Assembly: GCA_028015205.1 (NCBI GenBank)
Contig: CM051512.1
Location: forward strand, 26,567,139 to 26,631,138
Direction: 5' to 3'
Length of the DNA: 64,000 nucleotides
Origin: Mytilisepta virgata
Taxonomy: Eukaryota > Mollusca > Bivalvia > Mytilida > Mytilidae
The position numbers and the translations under genes are program-made. Under the pieces are notes generated by a model that saw only the letters and a program-made list of their open reading frames with translations, had not been told where the DNA came from and did no database searches. Shown in pieces: positions 46,957 through 58,975 of the stretch (position 1 is the stretch's first letter; every line of letters begins with the position of its first letter).

Positions 46957-48370
46957 TTTTTAGCTCACCTGACCCAAAGGGTCAAGTGAGCTTTTCTCAT
47001 CACTTGGCGTCCGTCGTCCGTTAACTTTTACAAAAATCTTCTCCTCTGAAACTACTGGGCCAAATTAAACCAAACTTGGCCACAAGCATCATTAGGGTAT
47101 CTAGTTTAAAAAATGTGTCCGATGACCCCGCCTGCCAACCAACATGGCCGACATGGCTAAAAATAGAACATAGGGGTAAAATGCAGTTTTTGTCTTATAT
47201 CTCAAAAACTAAAGCAATTAGAGCAAAACTGACATGGGGTAAAAATGTTCATCAGGTCAAGATCTACCTGTCATGAAATTTTCAGACGAATCGGTCAACC
47301 CTTTGTTGGGTTATTGCCCCTGAATTGTTAATTTTAAGGAAATATTGCAGTTTTAGGTTATTATCTTGAATATTATTATAGATAAAGACAAATTGTAAAC
47401 AGCAAAAATGTTCAACAAAGTAAGATCTACAAATAAGTCAGCATGACCAAAATCATTGATTGACCCCTTATAGGAGTTTTTGCTATTTAAAGACGGCATC
47501 CAGCGTAAACTTTCCTTTAAAGATCTTCTCCTCTCAAACCACTGGGCCAATTGAGACCAAACTTTGGTGGAATGGTCCTTGGGTGGCCCCTTCCAAAATT
47601 ATGTCTGGCATCCCCGATTTCCAACCGAGATGGCTGCTGTTACTAAAAAGTAGGAAAAAAGGGGGGGAGGGGTGACTTTCAAAAATCTTCTTATATGAAA
47701 CTACAAGTCCAGTTGGAACCAAAGTTGGCAGTAATAGTTCTTATGAGGTTCTCTTTCAGAAATATGTCCAATGACCCGAACTGTTAACCAAGATGGCCGC
47801 CACAGCCGAACTTAGTTTAACATAGGGCCCTATGGGAAAATTCATTGAAAAATCTTCTTGTCTTAAACCACTTTACCAATTGGAACCAGACTTGGCAGCA
47901 ATGGTCCTTAGATGGTCCTCTTACAGAGGTGTGTCCGATGACCCGGACTGTCAACCAAGATGGACGCCACAACCGAACTTAGTTTAGCATAGGGCCCTAT
48001 TGGAAAATTCATTGAAAAATCTTCTTGTCTGAAACCACTTGACATATTGGAGCAGGACTTGGCGGCATTGGTCCTTAGGAGGTCCTTTTTCAGAAATGTG
48101 TCTGATTTCGTGGACTGTGAACCAAGATGGCCGCCACAGCAGAACTTAGTTTAACATAGTACCCTATGGGAAAATCACTTAAAAATCTTCTCGTCTGAAA
48201 CCACTTGACCAATTGGAACCAGACTTGGTAGCAATGGCCCTTAGATGGTCCTCTTACAGAGGTGTGTCTGATGACCCGGATTGTCAACCAAGATGGCTGC
48301 CACACCGAACTTTGTTAAATATTGGACCCTATAGGAAAATTCATTTAAAAATCTTCTTGTCTGAAACCGC
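46957..48370 (+). repeat. AGCTCACCTG-ended repeat (copy 2, left part)
   Basis: Close copy of 44431 onward: TAGCTCACCTGACCCAAAG, GGCGTCCGTCGTCCG, then four 168-bp units. It is cut at 48370 by the CACTA element and resumes at 56165. Confidence 0.85.
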
Positions 48371-49650
48371 TTACACTAAGAATCATTTTTTCTTAGGTTG
48401 CTCGTCACAACTTTAACTTTAGGGGTAACAGACTGAGTTTCTAAGATGTTACACATTATTCTAAGCTTGTGAGAATTATAATAGGCTGTTTCCTTTTAGT
48501 TTAAGGTGTTGCCCCTAATATTTGTGCGTGAGGATTATTCTAAGGGTGTTACTAGAAATATTAAGGATTGTGAGGATTATTTTTTACCCCCTGGGGTACT
48601 CCTGACCACTCAGCCATGCGGACATATGATTGGTCAGTTGTTTCTGATAAGACTGAATGCACGTGATTGGTCGGTTGTTTCATATTATTGTTTATGAATA
48701 AGACTGGATACACATTCACTCTGGTCAATACACGTTTCGTTAAAATTAATTTACTCAATAATCAAAATCAATACTATTGTCTGCTGTCGATTTAAAAAAT
48801 AATAATCATAAATGAAAAATGCGTAGTTAATAAATTTGTCACACACAGGTAAGTATTATAACAGAGTGTTTCCTATAGACTGAATACCCATGTGGTCAAT
48901 ACACATCCGTTTTAAACGCAATCCTAAACCAATTTCGGTAAGATCAGTTACTCAATAATCAGCATCAATATTGTTGAGGTCCGCTGTCAATTTTTAAAAA
49001 TAACGATATATTGTCTTTGTTGAAAATTGGCATCCGTTGTCTGGTGAAAGTTTGTTAATTGACTAAAAAAAACAAGGTTCAACTTGGTGGTCAGCAGATC
49101 GATATAATAAAACGGGTTAAAAATTAACGTTTTCCAGGTCCATCTGTCTTTATCTATAGTTATTTATTTTATTCCAATCTTTTTCATAATTATTAATTTC
49201 CTTTGATGTCAAGTGTATTTTACGTTCGTATATCGGTGTTAGTGTAAATAAATTGGTCATCATGTAGAGAATAATTAACAATAATCTTGACCGCGCAATA
49301 CATAGGTAAAGGTATTATCAACTTGATTGTTTATACCTGCAACAAGGATGTCAAGCTGTGACAAATAACCCACAAAATTCTCGTGCAAAAACTGCGGGAA
49401 ATATACGACGTTCGTTAATTGACTGTGAATAAAAACAAAGGTTCAACTTGGTGGTCAGCTGATCAATATAATAAAATGGGTTAAATATATATTAACGTTA
49501 CGTTTCCAAGTCCAATCTGTCTTTATCTACAGTTATTATTTTTATTCCAGCATTTTTTATAATTATTTATTTCCTTTGATGTCAAGTGTGTTTTATGTTC
49601 GTATATCGGTGTCAGTGTAAATAAATGGGTCATCATGTAGAGGATAATAA

Positions 49651-50682
49651 ACAATATAAGTTATCATGCTTTGACCCAACTAACATGATTATTTAGACAG
49701 TGTCGAAAATTGTTGAACGGTGAGGGCGAAAGCCCGAACCGTTCAACAATTTTCTACACTGTCTAAATAATCATGCTAGTTGGGTCAAAGCATGATAACA
49801 TTTTTGTGCGGTTATGCTAACCGTATTGAGTATATAATTAATTAAACGTTAAACACACAAATGTCCTAGATTTCACTTCGCAAAATTCACATGTTTACTC
49901 CGCCCACTGACCGCGTGTTTGACCCTCACTCTTAATGTGTATGCTCCGCCCACTGATCTTGTAACCTGATGATCTATTGATTTTCCATGTAGCGCATAGT
50001 TGATGTGTAAACATAAATCGTACTACACTTTGTCCACAAGTTTTCAACAACTGTTCCGTAACTATTGTTTATAAAAAAAAAAATGACTTCATTTTTAGAA
50101 CAAGAACGGATTTGATTGTTTTAGAATATATTTTTATTTAGAGTTTGGTTTAATGTGCTCGGGAGCATTTCACTTTATTTGATTCCATCTTATATTGTTT
50201 TTATTTAGATTTTTAAGGGTTTTCTGGACGAAAAACATTTTTTTACATGTGTTATCACTTTTAATTTTGTATGATATATTACAGAGAAGTATAATAAATA
50301 TATTTTATTTGAATTGCTCTAGATCTATAAAGCCCTGGATTGCGTCATGCATGTATAGATGTCAACCAGTGGAATTTTCCATTCGCCGACCGGTTAACAG
50401 GTCAACTCGCCTTATGTAGGGCAATACACTAAGGTTATCACAAGACAGCGTGTTCCTTTGTTCTTTTTATAGCACATATGATTTAAGGTCAACAGGTTGA
50501 GCACACATGATTAAAGGTCAACATATTACAACGCGATTGCTGGTTGGCTACAGGCACATGTTTTGTAAGAAGTTTTCTTTTTGGGGGCAATTTGATTGGG
50601 TTGTGTATGGCGAACATGGTTATTTAGCAGATGGCAAGGCAGCCAGTAGAATTCAAGTTTACAACTGCATAACCGTACAATA
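49651..50682. mobile_element. 1,020-bp insertion with ACAATA target duplication and terminal hairpin
   Basis: Element 49657-50676 between ACAATA at 49651-49656 and 50677-50682. The right arm of the CACTA element has one ACAATA at the same place and no insertion. It starts TAAGTTATCATGCTTTGACC and ends ACAACTGCATAACCGT. GCGGTTATGC at 49808 and GCATAACCG near 50667 are inverted. No coding frame above 75 codons. The superfamily was not recognised. Confidence 0.8.
49661..49798. repeat. Long hairpin with GAAA loop inside the 1,020-bp insertion
   Basis: Arms of about 67 bp (TTATCATGCTTTGACCCAAC ... GAACGGT and the inverse) close on GGGC-GAAA-GCCC at 49724-49735, with a GA/GA internal mismatch. Only about two other mismatches occur in the stem. 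Confidence 0.85.
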
Positions 50683-51931
50683 ATCTTCTCACACGCGCGG
50701 TACATTGTTAAAAGTAACAGGTCGAAGAATTATCAACTTGATTGTTTATACCTGTATGTTGACCCAATTATGTAGTTGTGGAAAAAAAGCACAAAATTCT
50801 CGTGCAAAAACTGGCTGGAAAATATACAACAGTAATAAATACAATTGTAGTTTATTTTGGAAAAGAATGACATACGGATGTTCGGGAAAAAATATTGACT
50901 TCAGCTTCAACTACATTTAGTATATACTCCTTAAAAATGTAAAGATACACGTAGTTTTATTATATAATTATGGTAAACGAAATATTTGTGTTTCTCGAGA
51001 ATGACAAGAATTAACTAAATAGTTGTGCATGTAAATATAAGTTCATTCGGATCCCAAAATGTTGAATAAAATATATCAATTTATTAATTTTTTTTTAAAT
51101 ATTTGACTTCGTCATCCAAACCACCCCTTCAAGTCAAATGGTCCACCACAGGAATTCCCCGTGAGCATGATAGTTGATATTACGACCAAAGACTGATAAA
51201 ATAATAATTGATATGCTTGTCAACCTAATAATTGATAATTAGTACTTGTTGAAAACAGCCGAATAAACTTGTTCAGAGTCAAAGTAGATCGTTCCAGGAT
51301 GGATGCAACTAAAATACTTTCTTAGTTTGTGTTAAGGGTTCAATGATTATAAACAGAAGACAACATTTTCAAAAAACGGACCTTTTAAATACCATACAGA
51401 TATTTGAAATTGATGTCTTGTATCGAAAGATGTAATAATATACTGACTACATTTGTACTATTTCCAATCCTTGTTGTATCTCCTTTACCTTATTTTTCTC
51501 TTACTTTATTCAGTATAGAATAAATACCTTTCTAAAATTAGAATACTACACATTTTGCATATTTTCTATATAATGAGAATTAATACTTAGAAATTCTCAG
51601 GTCCCTCTTCATAGATTTGTATGGTCTTTGACAATGTATAATTTTATTTCTGAACTTCTGCAATTCTGAACAGCTTGACGTCAGGCAGATAGACGAAGGT
51701 ATACACATACATGTATGACAAAACTTTGGTAAATGTATAATAAACACAGGTGTCAAAAATTAATCTCCCCATTACCTTATGACAATTCAAGCGAATCTCC
51801 TTGTTATTACTTTTAAAACGTAACTTATTGACAAGTTAATTAACAGGTGGATAAATTAATGTACACATGTATCAAACATTTATGATCCAAAGGATATCGA
51901 GTTCTTCAACCAATTATCGGCATTTAAAAAT

Positions 51932-53632
51932 CAAAATTTGTTTAGGACTATTACGCAATATACATTTTCCAGTTGTTTGTATGGTGTCTTCCATTTCTAA
52001 TTTTTCTTTCTATTCTCACAGTATATATTTTGATAAATAATTTGTAAAATTCACCTAAGGTTTACCTGTTTTTTTTTAAATAAAACATATTTCTTACACT
52101 GTTTATGTATAATATTATTAAAAAAAAATAAACACTGTTTAAGTATAATATTATTTAAAAAAAATAAAATAATAATACACTGTTTATTTGTAATATGTTT
52201 TTTTCTTCTTCAAAGAAATACTTAAAAATAAAGAATAAGTCAGATGAATAGAAGTAAGATTAAAAAATCATTGAATTTGTAAACTTAAAAAATCGTAATC
52301 CGAACAAATAAATTGATGATAGATAATATTATAACAAAATATAATCTTAAGATGTGAAATAAAAGTATACTCTAACAATAATATTACTTGGGCCAATAAT
52401 TAAAGATATGAAATAATTAGTGAAAACTGTTCACTTTACTTCTAAGCATGAATAATAAACACAGCAATCAGATTTGATTAATTTTAACTGACTGATTTAT
52501 CCAAGCTGAAAAAATCAGAACAATTTTTGCAGGCTAAGAACTTAGCTGACAAATACTTACTCAGCTGAGAACCCCAAGCTTTATCACCTCCAAGCTAAAA
52601 CTTAATAAATATTTAATACTTTTATGCACATTGGTATTATTTTTTTCATTTACGTTTGTATATGTATGACATTTTTGCCGATTTTGAAAATTACCTATGT
52701 TACTGGTTACTTTTGCACCGAGAAACTGTTTTAAAGTATCTCGTAAGCCTATATATAGCTGGGTATTAATTAGTCTGATAATGTTTTATATTTTACTCGT
52801 TGTGTTTGTAGACAAATAAGTTCCTAACTTGGGACAGACGCAAAAATGCGGCAGGGCTAAGCATGGTTTCAGAGAATGACTGTGTTACCCGTAATTTTAT
52901 GATTACTGAAATAAATACGCATAGAAGGTCTAACAGTGGATTTCGGGAATTTTAAAAAATATAAAAACATTGCCTACCCAGATTCAGTATTTTATTAAAG
53001 TCTCACCACTTCTAAAACATTACAATACTATACAACGATAACAACATTGTATACAAAATCTAAAAGATTATTATATATATAAAATACAAGTACCATTCTA
53101 TGGAGAATTATGAGAGACTGTAAAACAATTATACAGTAAGACATAAAAATATATCAGTAAAGCACTTACTAAGATATAAACAATTAAATAAAAAAGGATT
53201 AATCATGAATATAAAAAGCCATCCCTTCTGCTAAGAATATTAAAGCAGATTTTGGCAACTATATCAATGTTGTCAGTACTTTTAAAAAGGTAAATAAATT
53301 TATCATCATATTTAACATTATAAGATTGAGCTTCATAAAACGAGTTTTCACGTAGATCTGCATTAGAGGGCAAACTTATAACACATGATGCTCATCTTCA
53401 AATTCATTATTAGTTTTTACTCAAATACATCTGTTTCAAAAACATGTTTGAGCAATTTATAAGTTCTTAACTTATTACCAACATTCTGAGACAAAATTCT
53501 ATTTTGTCAGTCTATTTTATACTTTATCCCCATGAGAACTATAATTTCGAAATACAAACAGCTGGAAAATATGTTGTCAAAGCTACATTTTCTTTAATTG
53601 CGTAAAGTTTGTATTACTGTAAAAAAAATAAG
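51932..53632. other. Unique centre of the CACTA element
   Basis: 1.7 kb, very AT-rich, with A/T runs and ATAATATTATT blocks. No transposase-like or other coding is visible. Confidence 0.6.
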
Positions 53633-56161
53633 ATTTTAAATACTGATAATTGGTTGAAGAACTCGATATCCTTTGGATCATAAATGTTTGATACATGTGT
53701 ACATTAATTTATCCACCTGTTAATTAACTTGTCAATAAGTTACGTTTTAAAAGTAATAACAAGGAGATTCGCTTGAATTGTCATAAGGTAATGGGGAGAT
53801 TAATTTTGACACCTGTGTTTATTATACATTTACCAAAGTTTTGTCATACATGTATGTGTATACCTTCGTCTATCTGCCTGACGTCAAGCTGTTCAGAATT
53901 GCAGAAGTTCAGAAATAAAATTATACATTGTCAAGACCATACAAATCTATGAAGAGGGACCTTAGAATTTCTAAGTATTAATTCTCATTATATAGAAAAT
54001 ATGCAAAATGTGTAGTATTCTAATTTTAGAAAGGTATTTATTCTATACTGAATAAAGTAAGAGAAAAATAAGGTAAAGGAGATACAACAAGGATTGGAAA
54101 TAGTACAAATGTAGTCAGTATATTATTACATCTTTCGGTACAAGACATCAATTTCAAATATCTGTATGGTATTTAAAAGGTCCGTTTTTTGAAAATGTCG
54201 TCTTCTGTTTATAATCATTCAACCCTTAACACAAACTAAGAAAGTATTTTAGTTGCATCCATCCTGGAACGATCTACTTTGACTCTGAACAAGTTTATTC
54301 GGCTGTTTTCAACAAGTACTAATTATCAATTATTAGGTTGACAAAGCATATCAATTATTATTTTATCAGTCTTTGGTCGTAATATCAACAATCATGCTCA
54401 CGGGAAATTCCTGTGGTGGACCATTTGACTTGAAGGGGTGGTTTGGATGACGAAGTCAAATATTTAAAAAAAAATTAATAAATTGATATATTTTATTCAA
54501 CATTTTGGGATCCGAATGAACTTATATTTACATGCACAACTATTTAGTTAATTCTTGTCATTCTCGAGAAACACAAATATTTCGTTTACCATAATTATAT
54601 AATAAAACTACGTGTATCTTTACATTTTTAAGGAGTATATACTAAATGTAGTTGAAGCTGAAGTCAATATTTTTCCCGAACATCCGTATGTCATTCTTTT
54701 CCAAAATAAACTACAATTGTATTTATTACTGTTGTATATTTTCCCGCCAGTTTTTGCACGAGAATTTTGTGCTTTTTTTCCACAACTACATAATTGGGTC
54801 AACATACAGGTATAAACAATCAAGTTGATAATTCTTCGACCTGTTACTTTTAACAATGTACCGCGCGTGTGAGAAGATTATTGTTTCTTTTCCTCTACAT
54901 GATGACCCATTTATTTACACTGACACCGATATACGAACATAAAACACACTTGACATCAAAGGAAATAAATAATTACAAAAATGCTGGAATAAAAATAATA
55001 ACTGTAGATAAAGACAGATTGGACTTGGAAACGTAACGTTAATATATATTTAACCCATTTTATTATATTGATCAGCTGACCACCAAGTTGAACCTTTGTT
55101 TTTATTCACAGTCAATTAACGAACGTCGTATATTTCCCGCAGTTTTTGCACGAGAATTTTGTGGGTTATTTGTCACAGCTTGACATCCTGGTTGCAGGTA
55201 TAAACAATAAAGTTGACAATACCTTTACCTATGTATTGCGCAGTCAAGATTATTGTTAATTATTCTCTACATGATGACCAATTTATTTACACTAACACCG
55301 ATATACGAACGTAAAATACACTTGACATCAAAGGAAATTAATAATTATGAAAAAGACTGGAATAAAATAAATAACTATAAATAAAGACAGATGGACCTGG
55401 AAAACGTTAATTTTTAACCCGTTTTATTATATCGATCTGCTGACCACCAAATTGAACCGTGTTTTTTTTAGTCAATTAACAAACTTTCACCAGACAACGG
55501 ATGCCCAATTTCAACAAAGTCAATATATCATTATTTTTAAAAATTGACAGCGGACCTCAACAATATTGATGCTGATTATTGAGTAAACTGATCTTACCGA
55601 AATTGGTTTAGGATTGCGTTTAAAACGGATGTGTATTGACCACATGGGTATTCAGTCTATAGGAAACACTCTGTTATAATACTTACCTGTGTGTGACAAA
55701 TTTATTAACTACGCATTTTTCATTTATGATTATTATTTTTTAAATCGACAGCAGACAATAGTATTGATTTTGATTATTGAGTAAATTAATTTTAACGAAA
55801 CGTGTATTGACCAGGGTGAATGTGTATTCAGTCTTATTCATAAATAATAATATGAAACAACCGACCAATCACGTGCATTCAGTCTTATCAGAAACAACTG
55901 ACCAATCATATGTCCGCATGGCTGAGTGGTCAGGAGTACCCCAGGGGGTAAAAAATAATCCTCACAATCCTTAATATTTCTAGTAACACCCTTAGAATAA
56001 TCCTCACGCACAAATATTAGGGGCAACACCTTAAACTAAAAGGAAACAGCCTAATATAATTCTCACAAGCTTAGAATAATGTGTAACATCTTAGAAACTC
56101 AGTCTGTTACCCCTAAAGTTAAAGTTGTGACGAGCAACCTAAGAAAAAATGATTCTTAGTG
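53633..56161 (-). repeat. Right arm of the CACTA element
   Basis: Inverted copy of the left arm without the 1-kb insertion; at 54880-54890 the sequence CAGTGT..ACATGATGACCC..ATTGTTTC runs across the empty insertion site. Confidence 0.85.
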
Positions 56162-56164
56162 TTA

Positions 56165-56390
56165 GCCAGTTGGAACAAGACTTAGCAGAAATGGTCCTTA
56201 GATGGTTCTCTTTTAGAAATGTATCAGTTGACCTGGACTAAACCAAGATGACTGCCACAGCTGAATTTAGTTTAACATAGAATCCTATAGAAAAAACAGC
56301 CAAATTGACTGCAACACTTAAATTTTTAGGTCTGCTCAAAGTGAAAAGTTAAATCCATGTGAGCGATACAGGCTCTTGGGAGCCTCTAAT
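56165..56390 (+). repeat. AGCTCACCTG-ended repeat (copy 2, right part)
   Basis: Resumes GCCAGTTGGAACAAGACTTA exactly where copy 1 continues after GAAACCGCTTA, and ends GTGAGCGATACAGGCTCTTG plus GGAGCCTCTAA. Confidence 0.85.
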
Positions 56391-57167
56391 TCTGGTGGTA
56401 ATTAAAGGGTTTTTGATAATTTGGTGTAAAATTTTTAATATTCATCCAATTTTTATGATTCTTGGTTTTTAATATTCCTTGATGAAAATATAAAAACATA
56501 TGTAACATCTGTTTTTCACTTTGTCTTAATGTTTTTGAGATACATGTAATAAGGGGCTGAAAAAGTATGCATGTACATCTTAATTTTGGAAACTTTTTTA
56601 TTTCTTATTCAATTTGGATTTTTTTTTTATTTGGTTCCTGATACATTGTCATAAGCAATACAATAAAAGTTATTCATGCTTGTGTAACTTTTGTGGTTTC
56701 AGAGATAAAGGGGCCAAAATAAGCCATTTTGCAGGTCACCTAAATTTTTTCCTTCCAATTTTATTGGGGATTTATTCTTTTAGTTCATCTTAATGAGTGC
56801 TTCTAGTAGTATTTCAAGAAATTTCTTCCTTTTTTAAAAAAATTATGAGATACAAGTGGATAAAGGGGCGAAAGAAGCAAGGTGGCTTGAATTCAAAATT
56901 TTTTTGGTTTTTCATCTGGTTTTTGGGGTAGGTCCAGTATTTCTGTGTAATGTATAGTATATTATCCAACACCTTATTGGATGAAGCTTAATAATATTTC
57001 CATATTTATTTTAACTCTTTATCTGTCCAAATGTTGCAGTTGTATTATGCTGGGCATAGCGAAGTCCTTTATTATTTTTTTCTAAAAATAGATTTACTCT
57101 TATTAATTGTTTTTCCACAGACAATTTGGCATTCAGTTTCAAACTGTGATGGATTTGCCGTGAATTT

Positions 57168-57312
57168 GATAGTGTACAGTTATAGACTGGGTCCCAGGAC
57201 AACAGCTGTTTTGTTTGACCCGAGGACTGAACTGTTGCCTTCAGCCCTCAGCCAATAGTTCAGTCAGAGGATCAAAACAACTGTTGTCCGAGGAACCAGT
57301 CAATAACTGTTT
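57168..57312. repeat. Imperfect palindrome of about 140 bp
   Basis: ACAGTTATAGACTGGGTCCC, GGACAACAGCTGTTTTG and GAGGACTGAACTGTTG face CAATAGTTCAGTCAGAGG, CAAAACAACTGTTGTCC and GAACCAGTCAATAACTGT. The centre is near 57243. A foldback element is likely. Confidence 0.7.
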
Positions 57313-58084
57313 TGTTATACCATAGTTATATGCAGGTGGAGCTTCTATTTATAGTAACCAATCAAAATAAGACGAGCGGTCAACAGTTTGAACCTGGTCC
57401 AACACTTTAAAACTGTTGACGATCAACAGAACGGTAATCTGTAGAATTTGAGCATTGTTTTACAAAAGTCAAAATGTTGAATATAATCTCTATTAAATTT
57501 ATATAGGAAAAAAATCAAAAGTTGTAACAACATATTTTCTTTCTGGTAATTTTTTTAATAGTAATTGTTTCCTTTAACCTTTCTAAAAGCTCACTAACCC
57601 TTTTTCATTTGTTTAATGATTTAAACTGCTGTTTGGATTCTTTTACTGGAATCACATTTAATCTTTATTTCATTTAATGGACTATTTTCATGCTTCTAAT
57701 TTGATTCTGAAATTAGAGTTACTTCCCTTAAATCCTGACAACCATAGTATGGTATGTTGTGCAGGGAGTATTTAAATCTGTTCTTTGAGACAAACTTTTG
57801 TAAATATTAGTATTTTGAATTTTATAACATGTGTGTGGTAATTCTGCAGAGTGTTAATAAATTATGCATCAATATAAATACAATCTATTAGAAATAGCTG
57901 ACATTGATTGAACTTTCTTATGTTTCTGCTAAAACAGGAAACCAATTTGTTGATTCAGGGGTAATAACTGAGCACTGTAAAAAGGTGACTGAAATTAAAA
58001 TCAACATTGAAAGATGAAATTCCCTTACTTTGAGTTGTTGAAGATTCTCAAAATGAACTGCTCATATTTATTTCTGAATTTAAA

Positions 58085-58975
58085 GTGGGAACCAACTGTG
58101 CTCCTCTCCTCGACGATCTGTTTCTGTACTCATGTGAAGCGGACTTTATTAAAGGGCTTCCACATGAATACAAAAAAAACTAGCCCAAATCTTTAATTTC
58201 ACTTTTCCTTATATAATAGATGATGTATTGTCGTTAAATAACAATAAATTCCAAGACCCTACGTCTCATCTACCCCAGTGAATTTGAAATTAAGGATACT
58301 ACAGATACATCAAATTCGGCTTCATATTTAGATTTTTTTCTCGAAATAGACAATGAGGAAGATCTGAAGACAAAACTTTATGACGAACGTGATGACTTCA
58401 ACTTTCCTATTGTTAACTTTCCCTTCTTGAGTAGCAATATTCCATCATCACCTGCATATGGCATCTACGTTTCTCAGCTTATCCGATATTCAAGGGTATG
58501 AGTGAGTTACCATGACTTTCGACAAAGAGAATTACTGCTGTCGCAAAAGCTTCTTAACAAGGGTTTTATCAGGGATAAGTTGATGTCATTACTTAGGAAA
58601 TTTTACGGTCGTCATCATGAATTGATTGACCGTTACAGTGTTCCAATATCTAAGATGATGTTGGACCTGTTCCCACTGTCTTAAAATTTCATGTACCTCC
58701 ACATATTTGTGACTACCACCTGATTGACTTTGTTGAACTTCACGATGGGTGCTGTATACGGAGCATGAACTGCTTACCCTTCCGGAGCACCTGAGTTCAC
58801 TCCTAGTTTTTATAGGGGTTCATGTTGTTCATTGTTTTTTAGTTTTCAGTGTTTATTTGTTGTGCTTGTAGTTGTTCATTTGTCTTCCCTGTTTTTGTCT
58901 GTCTAATGGATCTTGTTTTTTGGATTCCTCCTTAGGTATATTTGTCCTCTCTGTTACACAGTAGTATTAAAGTGG
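58085..58975 (+). mobile_element. RT retroelement remnant (copy 5, 5'-truncated)
   Basis: In several frames: GTNCAPLLDDLFLYSCEADF, then KDTTDTSNSASYLDFFLEID, DDFNFPIVNFPFLSSNIPSS, AYGIYVSQLIRYSR and KFYGRHHELIDRY. The 3' UTR has CTTACCCTTCCGGAGCACC and GGTATATTTGTCCTCT. It is the same family as 8355-9907, with stops and shifts throughout. Confidence 0.75.

Larger units (their letters stand above)
48374..51931 (+). repeat. Left arm of the CACTA element
   Basis: Inverted copy of 53633-56161. It contains two direct copies of a unit of about 390 bp (from about 49060 and 49430) that share CAAGGTTCAACTTGGTGGTC, TTTGATGTCAAGTGT, TTGATTGTTTATACCTG and AATTCTCGTGCAAAAACTG. The second unit is split by the insertion at 49657-50676. 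Confidence 0.85.
48371..56164. mobile_element. CACTA-type (EnSpm) DNA element with 2.5-kb inverted arms
   Basis: Element 48374-56161 (7,788 bp), flanked by TTA at 48371-48373 and 56162-56164. It begins CACTAAGAATCATTTTTTC and ends with the inverse, GAAAAAATGATTCTTAGTG. The arms are 48374-51931 and 53633-56161; after removing the 1,026 bp of the later insertion and its duplication, the left arm is 2,532 bp and the right 2,529 bp. Arm divergence is low. CACT(A) termini with a 3-bp duplication are hallmarks of the superfamily. Neither the arms nor the 1.7-kb centre contains a transposase frame, so the element is non-autonomous. The joined flank GAAACCGCTTA/GCCAGTTGG is found intact at 46517-46536. 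Confidence 0.85.

Noticed and set aside
44567..47276. Repeated frame MATSIIRVSSLKNVSDDP
   Set aside because: It lies in the AGCTCACCTG-type repeat in both copies; the frame is short and not conserved between units.
50705..54856. Matching 71- and 78-codon frames beginning MLKVTGRRIINLIVYTC
   Set aside because: They are the two inverted arms of the CACTA element read on opposite strands. The shared frame comes from the repeat and matches no known protein.
48506..56029. Matching frames MLPLIFVREDYSKG and MSKLILTKRVLTRV in both arms
   Set aside because: Same cause: inverted copies of terminal sequence, overlapping on both strands, with no coding signature.
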